Below the pieces are notes generated by a model that did no database searches, was not told the DNA's origin, and saw only the letters and a list, made by a program, of their open reading frames with translations. DNA of 64,000 nucleotides from Symsagittifera roscoffensis (Eukaryota > Xenacoelomorpha > Acoela > Convolutidae), in assembly GCF_963678635.1 (NCBI RefSeq), contig NC_087062.1, forward strand, positions 94,215,845-94,279,844, read 5' to 3'. Below are positions 28,001 to 40,000 of this stretch, in pieces; the stretch's first letter is position 1, and each line of letters starts with the position of its first letter. The position numbers and the translations under genes are program-made.

Positions 28001-31000
28001 CCTACTGGCCTGGATTTTGAGCCGATAACTGCGAGGCAATTTCATTTACAGTTCATGTCTTGGTACTGGCAAGCTCTCAGCACGTAGCAGCCAATTGATA
28101 CATACTGGTTGATATTGATTTTAATCTGCGGAATCCTTTTACTTTTTGAGACTGTCGAAATTTCAGGGAGTCTGTTGAAGAATCACTTCTATTTTTTTTT
28201 TCATTTTCTTAAGTTCTATTATTCGGGGTGCCACCATGCGTTTTGTTTGGTGGTTAGACTAGACAACGACGACGGAAACAAAACTTCTTTTGTTTTGGTT
28301 ACGAGTGACTGATAAGCCAATTAGACTGTGACTCTGAACTGAATTTATCTACACCGTTCATTAAGAAATTACAAAGTTACCTTCTTAGTTAAAGAAATAG
28401 AAAGCGCGTTTCTCTGTCCTGATATCTTTAAATGGTTTTTCAGCACATTTCTGTACTTTTTCAACGTACATCCTCAACTTAATTATCATCATTCATCATG
28501 TCTTTGAACTAAATTTTAATTTAACCCCTAGCGACAACACTAAGCAGCGTTTCCGTACTAGATTTGATTTATGCTTCAAAACGTCACTATGTCGTCAGGT
28601 GACAGTCGTCTACATATCATCAGGTTATCAACCGGTACTTTTACACTTACTTTTTGAAAAACGATATTCAAGCTTCATAAGTTTTTTCATTTTATTTTTT
28701 TTCTGCTTTTTTTGCTTTTAGTCGCACAGTGTAGAGCTAGTCCTTCTTTTTCTCTTCATTTTCAGCTAGCAAATTCACGAAAGGAATTGAATCTAACGAA
28801 GTATTATAGAGTAAGTGCTTTTAGAGAGGTGTGATTGGATTACTAATTGATATATTAATTGCCCATAATAGCGAAGTTGGAATCACTTGAAACTCAATGA
28901 TCAATGATTGAACTCCCCGCGGGCAAGCTTTTTTTAATAAGGACTAGATGTTGTAATCAGCCCTCAAAACTAGCATTTGCATGCAAATAATAATAATAAG
29001 TACAGAACAACATTCTGTCAATCCAGAAGTTATTCATTCTTGTCAAATTGATGGGTTTATCAATTCGGTTTGAAAAGAATGATTTATGGTATCTTTTTTG
29101 GACAAATTTGATCACGTCAGTTTAGATTTTTTTAGAAAAGATTTCATTAAAATTTTTTTTTGGTGAGTTTCTATTCAAATGAAGCTCAGTACGTTCTTAT
29201 GGTGAAAACAACAATAAAACCGGCACAGGAATTTCTGTATTTACCATGGAAATCCTTATAAGCTTCACCGAAATTCCATTTCCTAAAATAAGACACGGAA
29301 ATTAACATACGTCCTTATTTCATTTTCTCTAAATGGAACAAGAGAGGATCTAGGATTTTCTCTAAGGTGGGGGGGGGGGGTGGATTTTCAAAAAAAATCG
29401 TCGAGCCTTTTTTTTAGGTTGACCAAATCGATTTCCAAGCTCTCTCAATGTACTAAAGCATTTCCGAGCTTTTTATTTTTTATCGAGTTCTCCCAAGCAT
29501 TTTTTTGCGTCTCTCGCACATTTGGTCTGGAGGTAACGAATATGTCTGGGACAGCAAAGGTCCTAAGTTCGAATATTCCGTTTCAAAAAAAATATCGCTT
29601 ATTATCTGTCTGCTTATGTTTTGTCGGCTTATATGCCAAATTTTAGATTTTTTTTGCTAAACGCAATTTATATTGTAGTTGTTCTTAGTGTTTTGATTTA
29701 CTTCTGTTTATAATTTCTTGACTTAGTATTTTTTCTGTTTTTTTTTCGCTGAAAACATTTTTCTGCCCAAATGATTTCGGTTTTTATATGTTATCGGCTT
29801 AGTGGCCTAATTTTGAGTTGTTTCAAGTGAAGCCCAATTTTTTTTTGCTCACCTCTGGATCGCACAAGTTGCTAAAATCTTAATAGAAGTTATAGTTGAA
29901 GTTCTTTATGACAACAATTTTTTTAGGCTTTTGTTTTTTCTTTTCTTGTTTTCGGCTTGATTGGTTTCGGCTTATATTGTGTCGACTTAATGTCCTCATA
30001 TTGCATCTTTCGACGTGGCAAAAAAATGTGTTTGCGTGTTTTCAGGTTGAAGGAAACATTAGAATTTAGAGTTTTTTTGCAGCTATTTTTTCGGCTTAAG
30101 ATGTTTCGGCCTATATTATATCAATTAAGTGGCCTCAAGTTGTTTCCTTTGAAGAAGGATAAATAAAGTTGTATGTTTATGTGTGTTTTGAGGACGAGGG
30201 TTTTACTTTTTTATAAGTTTTGTTGATTTTTATTCGGCTTGAAGGGTTTCTTCTAATGTATCTTTGTCTTTGTTACCGCTTCATAACTTTTCTGGTGTTA
30301 ATTTCACATCCTTTTGTCTTTGTTTCAAAGCTCTCCTGAATCATTTTGAGAGATCTAGTTTTCTTTGACAGTTTCGATTTTTTTTTTCGATTTTTTTCCC
30401 ATCTTAGCGGCTTTCTTGTTTTGTATAGCTTGATATTGAAAACCTTGTAGTAATTTGCACAGAAGAGCTTGGCGTGATAAAGCTCGATTTTTTTTGATGT
30501 GTCCAGAGTTGGCATGCTCAAAACAAAGAGAATTGAAAACATTTATCAAACAGTGTTTTAATCAAGTAGTTATCCAGGGTACTGCAACCGGATAGTAGAC
30601 TTTTTAGGTTATAAACATTGTCCACTGGACTTCTGGTGTTATCCGCAGCTTACATCATTAGTATATCAATTTTCATTCAATAGTTATAAGTTCAAAAGTA
30701 ACATCTATGCCGGAGACAAAGGTCAGAGACTCGAATCAGACCGGGAACTGCTTTTTTGCAAATCGTTTTTTTTCTGCCTTGCAAAATTAGTTTTTGGGCT
30801 ACCGTGTCAGCTTACTTCTGGTGGCATGTCTTAATGCAGGTAATTTAATTCCGTTAATTTTTAGTTCTTGTTTGTATTTGTTCTACGATTGGAGAAATAT
30901 TTTGCGTTGCTTTTTTGTTTTTTGTTCGTGATATCCATAAGAAAGCTGCGATCGTACTCTTATTTTATCTGAGTTTTGATTTAAATTGAATAAGAGTAAT

Positions 31001-34000
31001 GAACGTAGTGAAGACTCCTATATAGGTCTTGCTGATTTTTTTGTTTTTCAAGAATTGTCTTAAAAGTTTCTAATAACTACAGATGTGCATTCATACATAT
31101 CGATGCATTTATGAATGCTCTTAGGTATATATGCATTTTATGAGTTCAATTGAGATTCATCTGCTGAAAGTGACGTAAATAGCACTCTCCTAATATCGAT
31201 GTGGAAATGGCGCGAAAAAAAGGTTAACGATTTCTAGTTTCGAAAGTGGAATTTAATTTCAAATTTCCAGCGGAATAAAAACTTTACCTATTGATCCAGT
31301 TTTCTCTAGTTGGGTTCATATTATCAAAAAAGTTTCAATCATAAATTGTTCTAGAATTTCAAAGAGCTTAAAGGGCATCTATTTTTTTCTTTGAAATTAG
31401 AATGTTAAGATTTTTTCAAGAAAGTCGGTGTTGTTTATGTTTACTTGCGTTCATTACTCTTTTCCTATCTTCGGTTGGCTATGTTAATTCTTTAAAAAAA
31501 CTTTTCTTAAGAATAAGTACGTTGCTCCTGAAAATTTGTAGTTTCTGGTGGAACAAGAAAAAATGTCTTCGTTTTTCGCACATAGTCAATTTTTTCAAAT
31601 ATTTTAAATATCGTAGCTGTGTTGTACAATTGTTGTTTAATAGAAATGTTAAGGGGCTTTTTAATTGTTCCTCCCATTTTTTAAATTTGAGATTTTGTCA
31701 TATTCAATGTATAAACGCAGAGAACAAAACTTTGATGGCTTTGATAGATTTGGTGAACACAAATGCGATGACTTTTGGTTAGCCGATTTCTAACAAGGCC
31801 CAGTTGGCGCAGATGTGAAAGTAGTCATTTTTTTCTGGAGCTATTTTTTTGGGTCTGGACGAAACTCTGGGAGCTTATTTGAAACAAATTGGAATAGTTT
31901 ACCAAATAATGTGTATTTTTGGCTCATTCGGCTTGATAAAAAATTGACTTTGTACGATGAACAAAAAAATTTTGAGATAATGCTGAAATTGGTTTGAAAG
32001 TCATATTGAAGCTAAATAGCTTGTGCAAGATGTTGAAATATTGATTTTTCGGGAATAAAAAGGAAGACCCAGAATTAATATTGAATCTGGAATCTGCTTA
32101 TTCAACAATTCAGAATGTTTCAAAAAACTGAACAACTTCGATCTTTCGAATTTTGCAAAAATAGGTGGATAAAATTTTTTATCGCTTGATTACGATACTT
32201 TTAGTGCGATTTAAAATTTTCGAAAAACTTGGCATTTAAAAAGTGCAGGAACTGCCGTTTAGTTTGCTAATTTTTTTAAATCAAAGTATGCATGATTGTT
32301 TTCAAATCTGTTGTCTTTGTTCGTATTTTTCGTTTCATGCATGTTCCAAACATTTAAAATGTTTTGAAAGGTTCTTTTTCTAACGTAAAGAGAACATTTG
32401 ATGTGATATAATTGATTTCAAGAAATCAAAGGCTTAGGTGAAGTTGAGTTTAGTGACCTAAACAGCAAATAGTTTAAACGGTGTGATGATTAATCAATAA
32501 TCTTTTTGATAAGTAATTTAAGCAATTTCTGATACCTAGAAAATCCTGGATTGCCTAAGTTGAATGTCTCAGTTAAATATTAAGTGGTGTCATTGAGCTC
32601 AGGCAAATTATTGGTCATGTTGTTACGATCATTGAAAATCGGAAGGAACTTTGGTGTGTTTTAGTTTTTTCTTTTTTTTCCACGCAAAATCAGGTACCAA
32701 AAATAATCATCGGAATAGGTCCAGTGATATATCGTAGTAAAGCCCTTTCAGTCGTGATTCGAACGACATAAAATTTTTTTTTTCAGTGTCGAGAAAAACC
32801 GATTTGAAAATTTGGATTTTTGTTTTAATTGCTAGCTTATAAGATGACCGTGCAGGCTTACAATAGCTTATTTAAGCCGTGAAAATTTAGTTTTAGCCAA
32901 GTAAAGGTAGTTTTTGGTGGTTTTAGCGCAATTTTAATAATAAAAAAAATTGAAAAATTTTTTGAAATTGTTTTAAATTTGTTTGTTCAAAAACTGTTTT
33001 CCAATTGACCCATTTTACTATGACTCTCAAATATGACGAAGTTCTATTTTTTCATGTATCTTAATTTTCTTCTATATATGTGAACTTTTTTTGACTTTTT
33101 CAACTTTAGTTCGATTTTGTTCACTAAAAAGAAGACAAATTACGCTCTCCAATTACGAAAACGGAAGTGGGGTGAAAAAATGAGAATGAAAATGACTTAA
33201 ATTCACAAATAGATTTTCACATAAAAATTTTCTATTTGAGTACCGGGGTGCTTCTTTTTTCTGTGGCAACTCATTTCCCTACATAAGGCAAACTTTAATA
33301 GTTGACTGACAAATAAGCTTTTTCTTTGTAAATCTCAATTAGATATTTATAGCATTGATTATTTCAGCTGATCGACCGATTCGAAAGAATTAATTATTTA
33401 GTTTCTTTTTTAATCTTTTTGTAAAATCGAAAAAAAATTCTACCATTCAGCTAGAATGTTTTTTGGAAGTAATCGATCTGCATTTAATTTTTTGGTGAGA
33501 TTGTCAAGCATCAAATTGATATTGTCAAAAATGAAGCGCTTGCTTCAGAAACCGTGAAAATACCGTTAAATCCGTCTAAGTTCATTGTGAGTCGATGATC
33601 CGCCTATCGAAGTGCATTATATATGGCCCATAAAAAAACAAGTATCGAATTTAAAGTAAGTACCGGCGCTTAACTTCATTTTTATTACATTAATGGTAAA
33701 TTATTTTTATTCTAGACGTTTTTTAATGGCATCGCATCATATAAATGTTTTTCTGGTTTGATTTAAATTACTTGATTAATTTTTATGACAGAAAGGCTTG
33801 ATATTTTGTAGACGATGCAGTGGACTTGGATCGCAATATCAATTTGACCAAAGTTACTTCTAGTAATTCCAGCCACTCAGCAACTAGAAACTCAAATTGT
33901 GACTCTTTACCCCCGTTAGTTTTGAATACATCATCAGAGAAGTTTACGCCAATTTTATCGTCACTTCTCGAAACTACGCCCACGCAGTCTTCTGTTCCGA

Positions 34001-37000
34001 GGAGCCAAGACGTCAGCAAGGTTTCCCCGGAATCGCCCCAGACTTTCGTTGATCTCTCGACCGGGTCTTTTTCTGAACGCGGCAATTGTTCACATAACTC
34101 GACATCAGAAAGCGCACATTTTTCACTCATTGGTTAGTTAGTAGTAAATCATTCTTTTTGTAATTTGGAATTCACTGGTATCGATTTTAGAGATTTCATG
34201 CAAATACATTAATTAATCTTGAATTACGCAGTAGAAGGTTTTCTAACTACAATTTTTTATACTTTCTAACTGCAAATTTTTAATCTACATTATTCTTTGG
34301 AAGTGGCTAATTCTTTTTCAAGATTATTGAAGTGGTGCAAACAGCTTGGATCAACAGCTTATTGACAGATGAATAAGAAAATTCATTAATTTTTTTATAC
34401 TTATTCAGTAGCTATATTTCAAAATAACTTATTTCTTTATCTTTTAAACGCAGAAACGTCATCGGGAAATAGCAGTAGACGCGACTCAATCAGTTTTTTT
34501 ACAGAAGTGAAATTGGACCCGAACGAATTCAGCGAAACTCTCTCGATCGGCAGAAATTCGAGAAAAGGGTCTCAAGAATCCGGTCCAGCCAGCATGACTA
34601 TTACGTCATCTTATCCTTCCCAATCGGCCTATGCCTTGAATGGACAGATTGTTCACGCCCATTCCACTTCGCACTTGTACGACAACGTGACATCAATGTA
34701 CAATTTTGATTCGTCTCAAGTGGCGTCGGGGCAGACGTTGCGGCAGTTCGGAAGTGTGCCGATGATTGTTCCGACTGCTGTAGGTGGCGCAGGAATCCCG
34801 TCTCCCGAACGCAATCAAGGTCAGCCTAGAAAAGTTTTGTTCACTATTTTTGTTTCGGGTATTCTCTTGATTATCACGGTTTTCATTCTCAATTTTGTCG
34901 GCCTGGCTGCGTACGATCGCCAGTTCGATTTGTCTTATTAGCTTTTGGGGTTAAAATGACACTAAGTTTCAAATGGAAGTCTTTGGTTGAAAAGTCTTGC
35001 GGAATTTTTAAGAGTTATGAACGCAGTGAAGACTCTTATATAGGTCTTATTGATTTTTTTTAAATTTTTTTTTGGGAAAAAGTCTTAAAATGTGCATAAA
35101 AGTCTCTAATAACTACAGATGTGCATTCATACATATTGACGCATTAGTTAATGCACTTAGGTATATGTGCACTTTTTGAGTTCAATTGAAATTCATCTGA
35201 AGAAAGTGACGTAAGTTGCATTCACCAAATACGAACGTGCAAATGGCGCAAAAATATGTGAACGATTTCTAGTTTCGAAAGTAGAACAAAAACTTTACCT
35301 GTTGATCCTGTTTTATCAAGTTGGTTTAATGTTATCAAAAAAAGCGCCAATCTTAACTCGTTCTAGAAAATTAAAGAGCCTCAAAAGCATCTGTTTGTTT
35401 CTTTGAAATTCGAAAGTAGAGATTTTTTCAACAAAGTCAGTGTTTTTTATGTTTACTTGCGTTCATTACTCTTTTCCAATCTTCGTTTGGCTATGTTTGA
35501 AAATTCAGATCTACTTGACAAGTGCCTCCTCCCCTTTCAAGAAAGGTAAATAGTTCTTAAATAGATATGAATCAGAAACTCGGTCTTAATTTCAACCAAT
35601 CAAAGTGCAGCAAAAAAGAGTGTTACATAAAACAAAGGGTGGCCTGGAAGCAGGGTTGGCTGTTTTTAAAACAGGGGGGTTTTAAAACATGTTTTAAAAC
35701 AGGTGTTTTTTATTCATGTTTTTAATTATTGTTTTATATTACGTCATACTGCAACAATATGAAGCAAGCTATATGTTTGTAAGCATTGTATGTTTGGATA
35801 GGAAGTCTCGTCTGGATAGGAAGTCTTAGATTCTGAAAAAGTAGCTAAGCTTGCATTTTGCTTGCGTGCCCTTAACCTGTGACGTATCAATTTTATTTTA
35901 TACCATGGCCTAAGTTTTGCCTATTTAAGTTTTTCATAATTGAAGTTTCAAATTGGTTCCATGTTTTTTGTCAGCCAAGAATGTGTGGTATAATTCTGAC
36001 AAAGTAGTTAAAAATCTGAACCCTGCCTGGAAGTGCGGATAACAGGTAATGAGGTTAAAAATTTCTAAGTAAAAGTAAGAAATTGAGTCGAACATAATTC
36101 ACGGAAGTTAGTTCTCCGCGAAAGTGTTCATTTTTAGTGTTCAGGGTATGCTCATGTGTTTTATCTGCATACTTTTATCCGCTTTGCTTCGTTGATTTGG
36201 CGCAGTTGTCAAGATATTAGACTAAATCTGTAGGTTTGCTTCAAATAGTATACCAAGTAAGATTTGAATAATTAATAACGTCATGGTCGACTGTTGTGAA
36301 ATCAAATTTTTGGAATGTGAAAAAATAAACAAATGTATTGCCAAGTGATATTTAAATGCAGTAAGAGTCGATGAACGTAGTGAAGACTTCTACATGGGTC
36401 ATGGTGATTTTTCACAAGTAAAGTCAGAAAAAATTTTCAAGATCAAGTTTGGTTTTTTGAGGTTTGGATTTTGATTTCTTTTTAAGTTCAGCTGGTCTCC
36501 TTTTTTAAAAAGAATACAAACTCCTCTATCGAACAGCTAAAGTGTAAAGGTCACGAAAAACATTAAATTCGAAATTTGATATTAATTTTCCGATTTTCCA
36601 GCGAAACCTTTCGTAACAAATTTCTCAAATGAGGTATTATGTTTATCAAAAAAAAGTGTCAATCATAAGTTTCGTGAATTTCAAAGTGTTTTAAGGCCAT
36701 ATATTTTTTACCTTGAAATTATTTTTATCGTCGTGATTTGAGTTTGAATGAAATGTTCAAATCAAAACAGTTTACGAGCAAAACAGGTAATATTGTTCAC
36801 AAGCAGGTATTTAAAGCTCGAGAAATTAATTTTAACGTTTAATTACCCCGCCTCCTGCAAAAAATTTGAGAAATATTTATATTTTGTAGTTTTTTTATTT
36901 TGCTTTTGGCTAAATTAAAGGCATAATGTTTTACAAGATCCTTTGACAGATAAGTTTTGCGGCATTGGCGCTAGAAGCCCATTAGGAAAGATTGATGTGA

Positions 37001-40000
37001 CGGACCGGCTCTGCTTAATTGGTTCTCGATTTCAAACTGTAATTGAAAGTATTTTGTGTGTCTTAGGTGGCGGCGGCGTCATCTTACACCAAACTAGCAC
37101 AGGGAACATGGCATCGGGAGAAGTCACTTCATCACAGCACCACCAATTGGCATCTAGCAATAACTATGGCGGCGTGTTCTATGACCTCACCTCTCCCCTT
37201 TTAGCCCCGCACCAACACCATCAGCCACATAACAGATCGACTTCAAGGGACCAACAGTCGAATTCGTCCTCCGCGCAACACGCAATGAATTGTAAATACT
37301 CCCCTTCTGCATTATTGCATCTTCACACGTGAATAGCTGAGAAGAGAGAGAGAGAGATTGCGCCTTTTTCTTCTTTTTTTCTCTCTATTTTACTCGACCA
37401 TCCCTATTCTGCAGCTGAATGAGTTGTAATCCGAAAATGGAGGCTATGTTTTAAATTTTCATTTGGCCATTTATAATCCCTGACCATTTTTAAATGTCAA
37501 ATTCGTTCCAAATAATAGATACTACTTAGATTTCTGGTTTTAATGAATCGAAGAGTGCTTATTTTCCAATAGACGTGCTCTCATTTTACGTGGCGGAAGA
37601 CAGTCTTTTAAATTTGCATTAAAATTATGAAATGGTCGGTTATCTTTTTAAATTGCCCTCAGTATCTTGACACCAGGCTTGGCAAAAATCTGCGGCAGTA
37701 AGTAGTTAAAGTATGCAATGCGGGCTGCGGGCCTTTGGTTATTAATTATGCGGGCCTTTTTTCCGAAAAATTAATAAAATTCTGCCGAAAAAAGGCTTGA
37801 TTATATTTTTGTCAAAATTATTGTTTTAACGACCCTCATCACAATTGTACTAGTCAATTTTTTCCATTTTATATTGAAAATTTTGGTAGTTGAACTTTTC
37901 AAGCCTCAGATTTTTCAATTAATAATTGCGAGAAAATTTTTTTCCATGAGTTTGTTGACCCAACAGAGTTCAAAAACTACATATTCATTTTTTTTAGTTT
38001 TGAAGATTTTTTTATGTTCAATGTTTTGGTTGGCAAAGCTGCTTCAGTTATGCGGAAATTCTTCGATTTCATATTAGAGGCTTTTTATGCGGTAGTTATG
38101 CGGGGTTATGCGTAGCATATTTATGCCAAGCCTACTTAGCCTTAGCCATTAATATCAAGTGGGCCAAAATTGTCCAATAATTATTGGTTAAAAAACCTTC
38201 AGTCACTGCAAAAACATCTCATGGATCTTTATTTGGTAAGTATTAATGATCGAACTGAGTCTAAGGACTTTCTTCTCTGTAAACAACTTTTCTCAAAAAT
38301 TGAACGTGTTTTTTTTTGCTACCCGACATTGTTCAGGCGCCTTCTCACTTGCACTAGAAATATATGGTTCAAATCCCGGCCGTACCTTGTTTTTTTTATA
38401 TATGTGGAAATCCGCATTTTTTTTGGAAAACTTGAATTGTAGGGCTATCATATGTCTAATTTATATTTTGTGGTCTGACTTTCCAAAGTATGGATTTTTT
38501 TCATCAAAGCTCCATTTTAATTCTGATTTCGTAATTTTAAGTATAATTGATAATTGTTCTTTATTTTAAAAGCTTGTTTACTTTGATTTTGTTTGATTAC
38601 TTTTTTCTTTAATTAAATGGGTTCGCCTTGTGCTGTATCGACTTAGTTACCTTCTATTTCCTGTCATTTGGAGGGAACTAGAATATAATGCCTTTGTGTT
38701 TTACAGGAGGATACAGTGCTGACTTAAATTAACCGGACAAAACGAATAAATTTTGAAATATCAAACGCGTTTCTCTCTCATTGGGTTAAGATTATACAAA
38801 AAGTGAAGAGAAAAAAAGTTGCTTAGAATTTCACCAGATTTAATACAGTGCAATTTTTTTCTCCAAAATTCTCAACCAAAATTTTACCCCAAAATGGGTC
38901 ATTTTGGCTTTTTTCTATTAATCAAAAATTACGCTTAAACTACTTTGTTAATTGATGAGAAATATATATCACAAGAAATTTTAAACAATTTACTCAAATT
39001 TTTGGAGCTTCAACTTTTCTGGAACTTTGTTGGGCTGTGTCAGAGACTTCTTGTGATATATATTTCTCATCAATTAACAAAGTAGTTTCAGCGTAATTTT
39101 TGATTAATTGAAAAAAGCCAAAATGATCCATTTTTGGGATAAAATTTTAGTTGAGAATTTCGGAGAAAAAATTACACCATATTAATTCTGGTGAAATTCT
39201 AAGCAACTTTTCTTCTCTTCAGTTTTTGTCTAATCTTAACAAAATTTGAGAAAAATGCCTTTGAAAGTTCGAGTTTTGTTTATTTTGTCCGGTTAATTTA
39301 AATCAGCGCTGTATGTTTGTGGTAGAATGTATAAAGAGTCAATGAACGTAGTGCAGCCTCTCATATGGGTCGCGATAATTTTTTTTCCTTTTTGTTCAAG
39401 AAAAGTTAATTTAGTTCAGGTTGAAATGTACTTTTTCGCGGTTTGATTTTTAATTACTTTTTAAGTTCAGTTCATTTATTTGGTGAAAAGGAAGGCAAAC
39501 TCCACTAACGCCCAAAAAGTGTAAAGGTCACAAAAAACGTGACCGAGTTCTAATTTCGAAAATCGAATTTTATCAGATTTCCCAGCGAAATAACAATTTT
39601 ACGTATTGATCCAGTTTTCTCAAGTTGGATTAATTTTTATCAAAAAAGTGTCAATCATCATTTTAAAGAAAATCAAAGAGCTTCTGTTTTTTTTTCACGG
39701 AAAAACGCAAAATGAGATTTTTTCAAACAAATTAAGTTATTAATTTTTTTTGTTTACTTTTGTTCATTGACTCTTTTCCAACTGTCGGTTGGCTATGTTT
39801 GGAATTGATTTTATTTGAATGTAAAAAACCACCAGAAATGTATCACTAAGTCCTTCTGTTTTATTAAAGTTCAAGAAATCGCACTCTTTTCTGTAACAGG
39901 GCGATTTCTTACCCTTCTTTTGTTTTAATGACTTCCAATTTCTATTTTCTGTTTAGTTCACATGCCAGAGACCGCGGTAGGCATCGGTGGGGACTATCCG

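Larger units (their letters stand above)
13589..33811 (+). other. Smad intron 2, about 20 kb, dominated by repeats
   Basis: GT-AG, phase 1. It holds tRNA-derived SINE-like copies, several copies of a MITE family, a diverged satellite at 19985-21020, a CTT microsatellite and many blocks with the words TCGGCTTAGTTGCC and GAAGCTCAGCTTCGCCTCTG. A stretch at about 21500-23100 looks low-copy within the window, but I found no exon there. Confidence 0.7.
34820..37066 (+). other. Smad intron 4 (MITE-rich)
   Basis: Begins with the 122-base open read-through of exon 4, then holds MITE copies at 35011-35473 and 36363-36740 and a hAT-type MITE at 35651-36025. Confidence 0.75.

Noticed and set aside
33783-34130. 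115-codon minus-strand frame opposite Smad exon 3
   Set aside because: A shadow of the Ser-rich coding exon; the splice signals and phase agreement support the plus strand.
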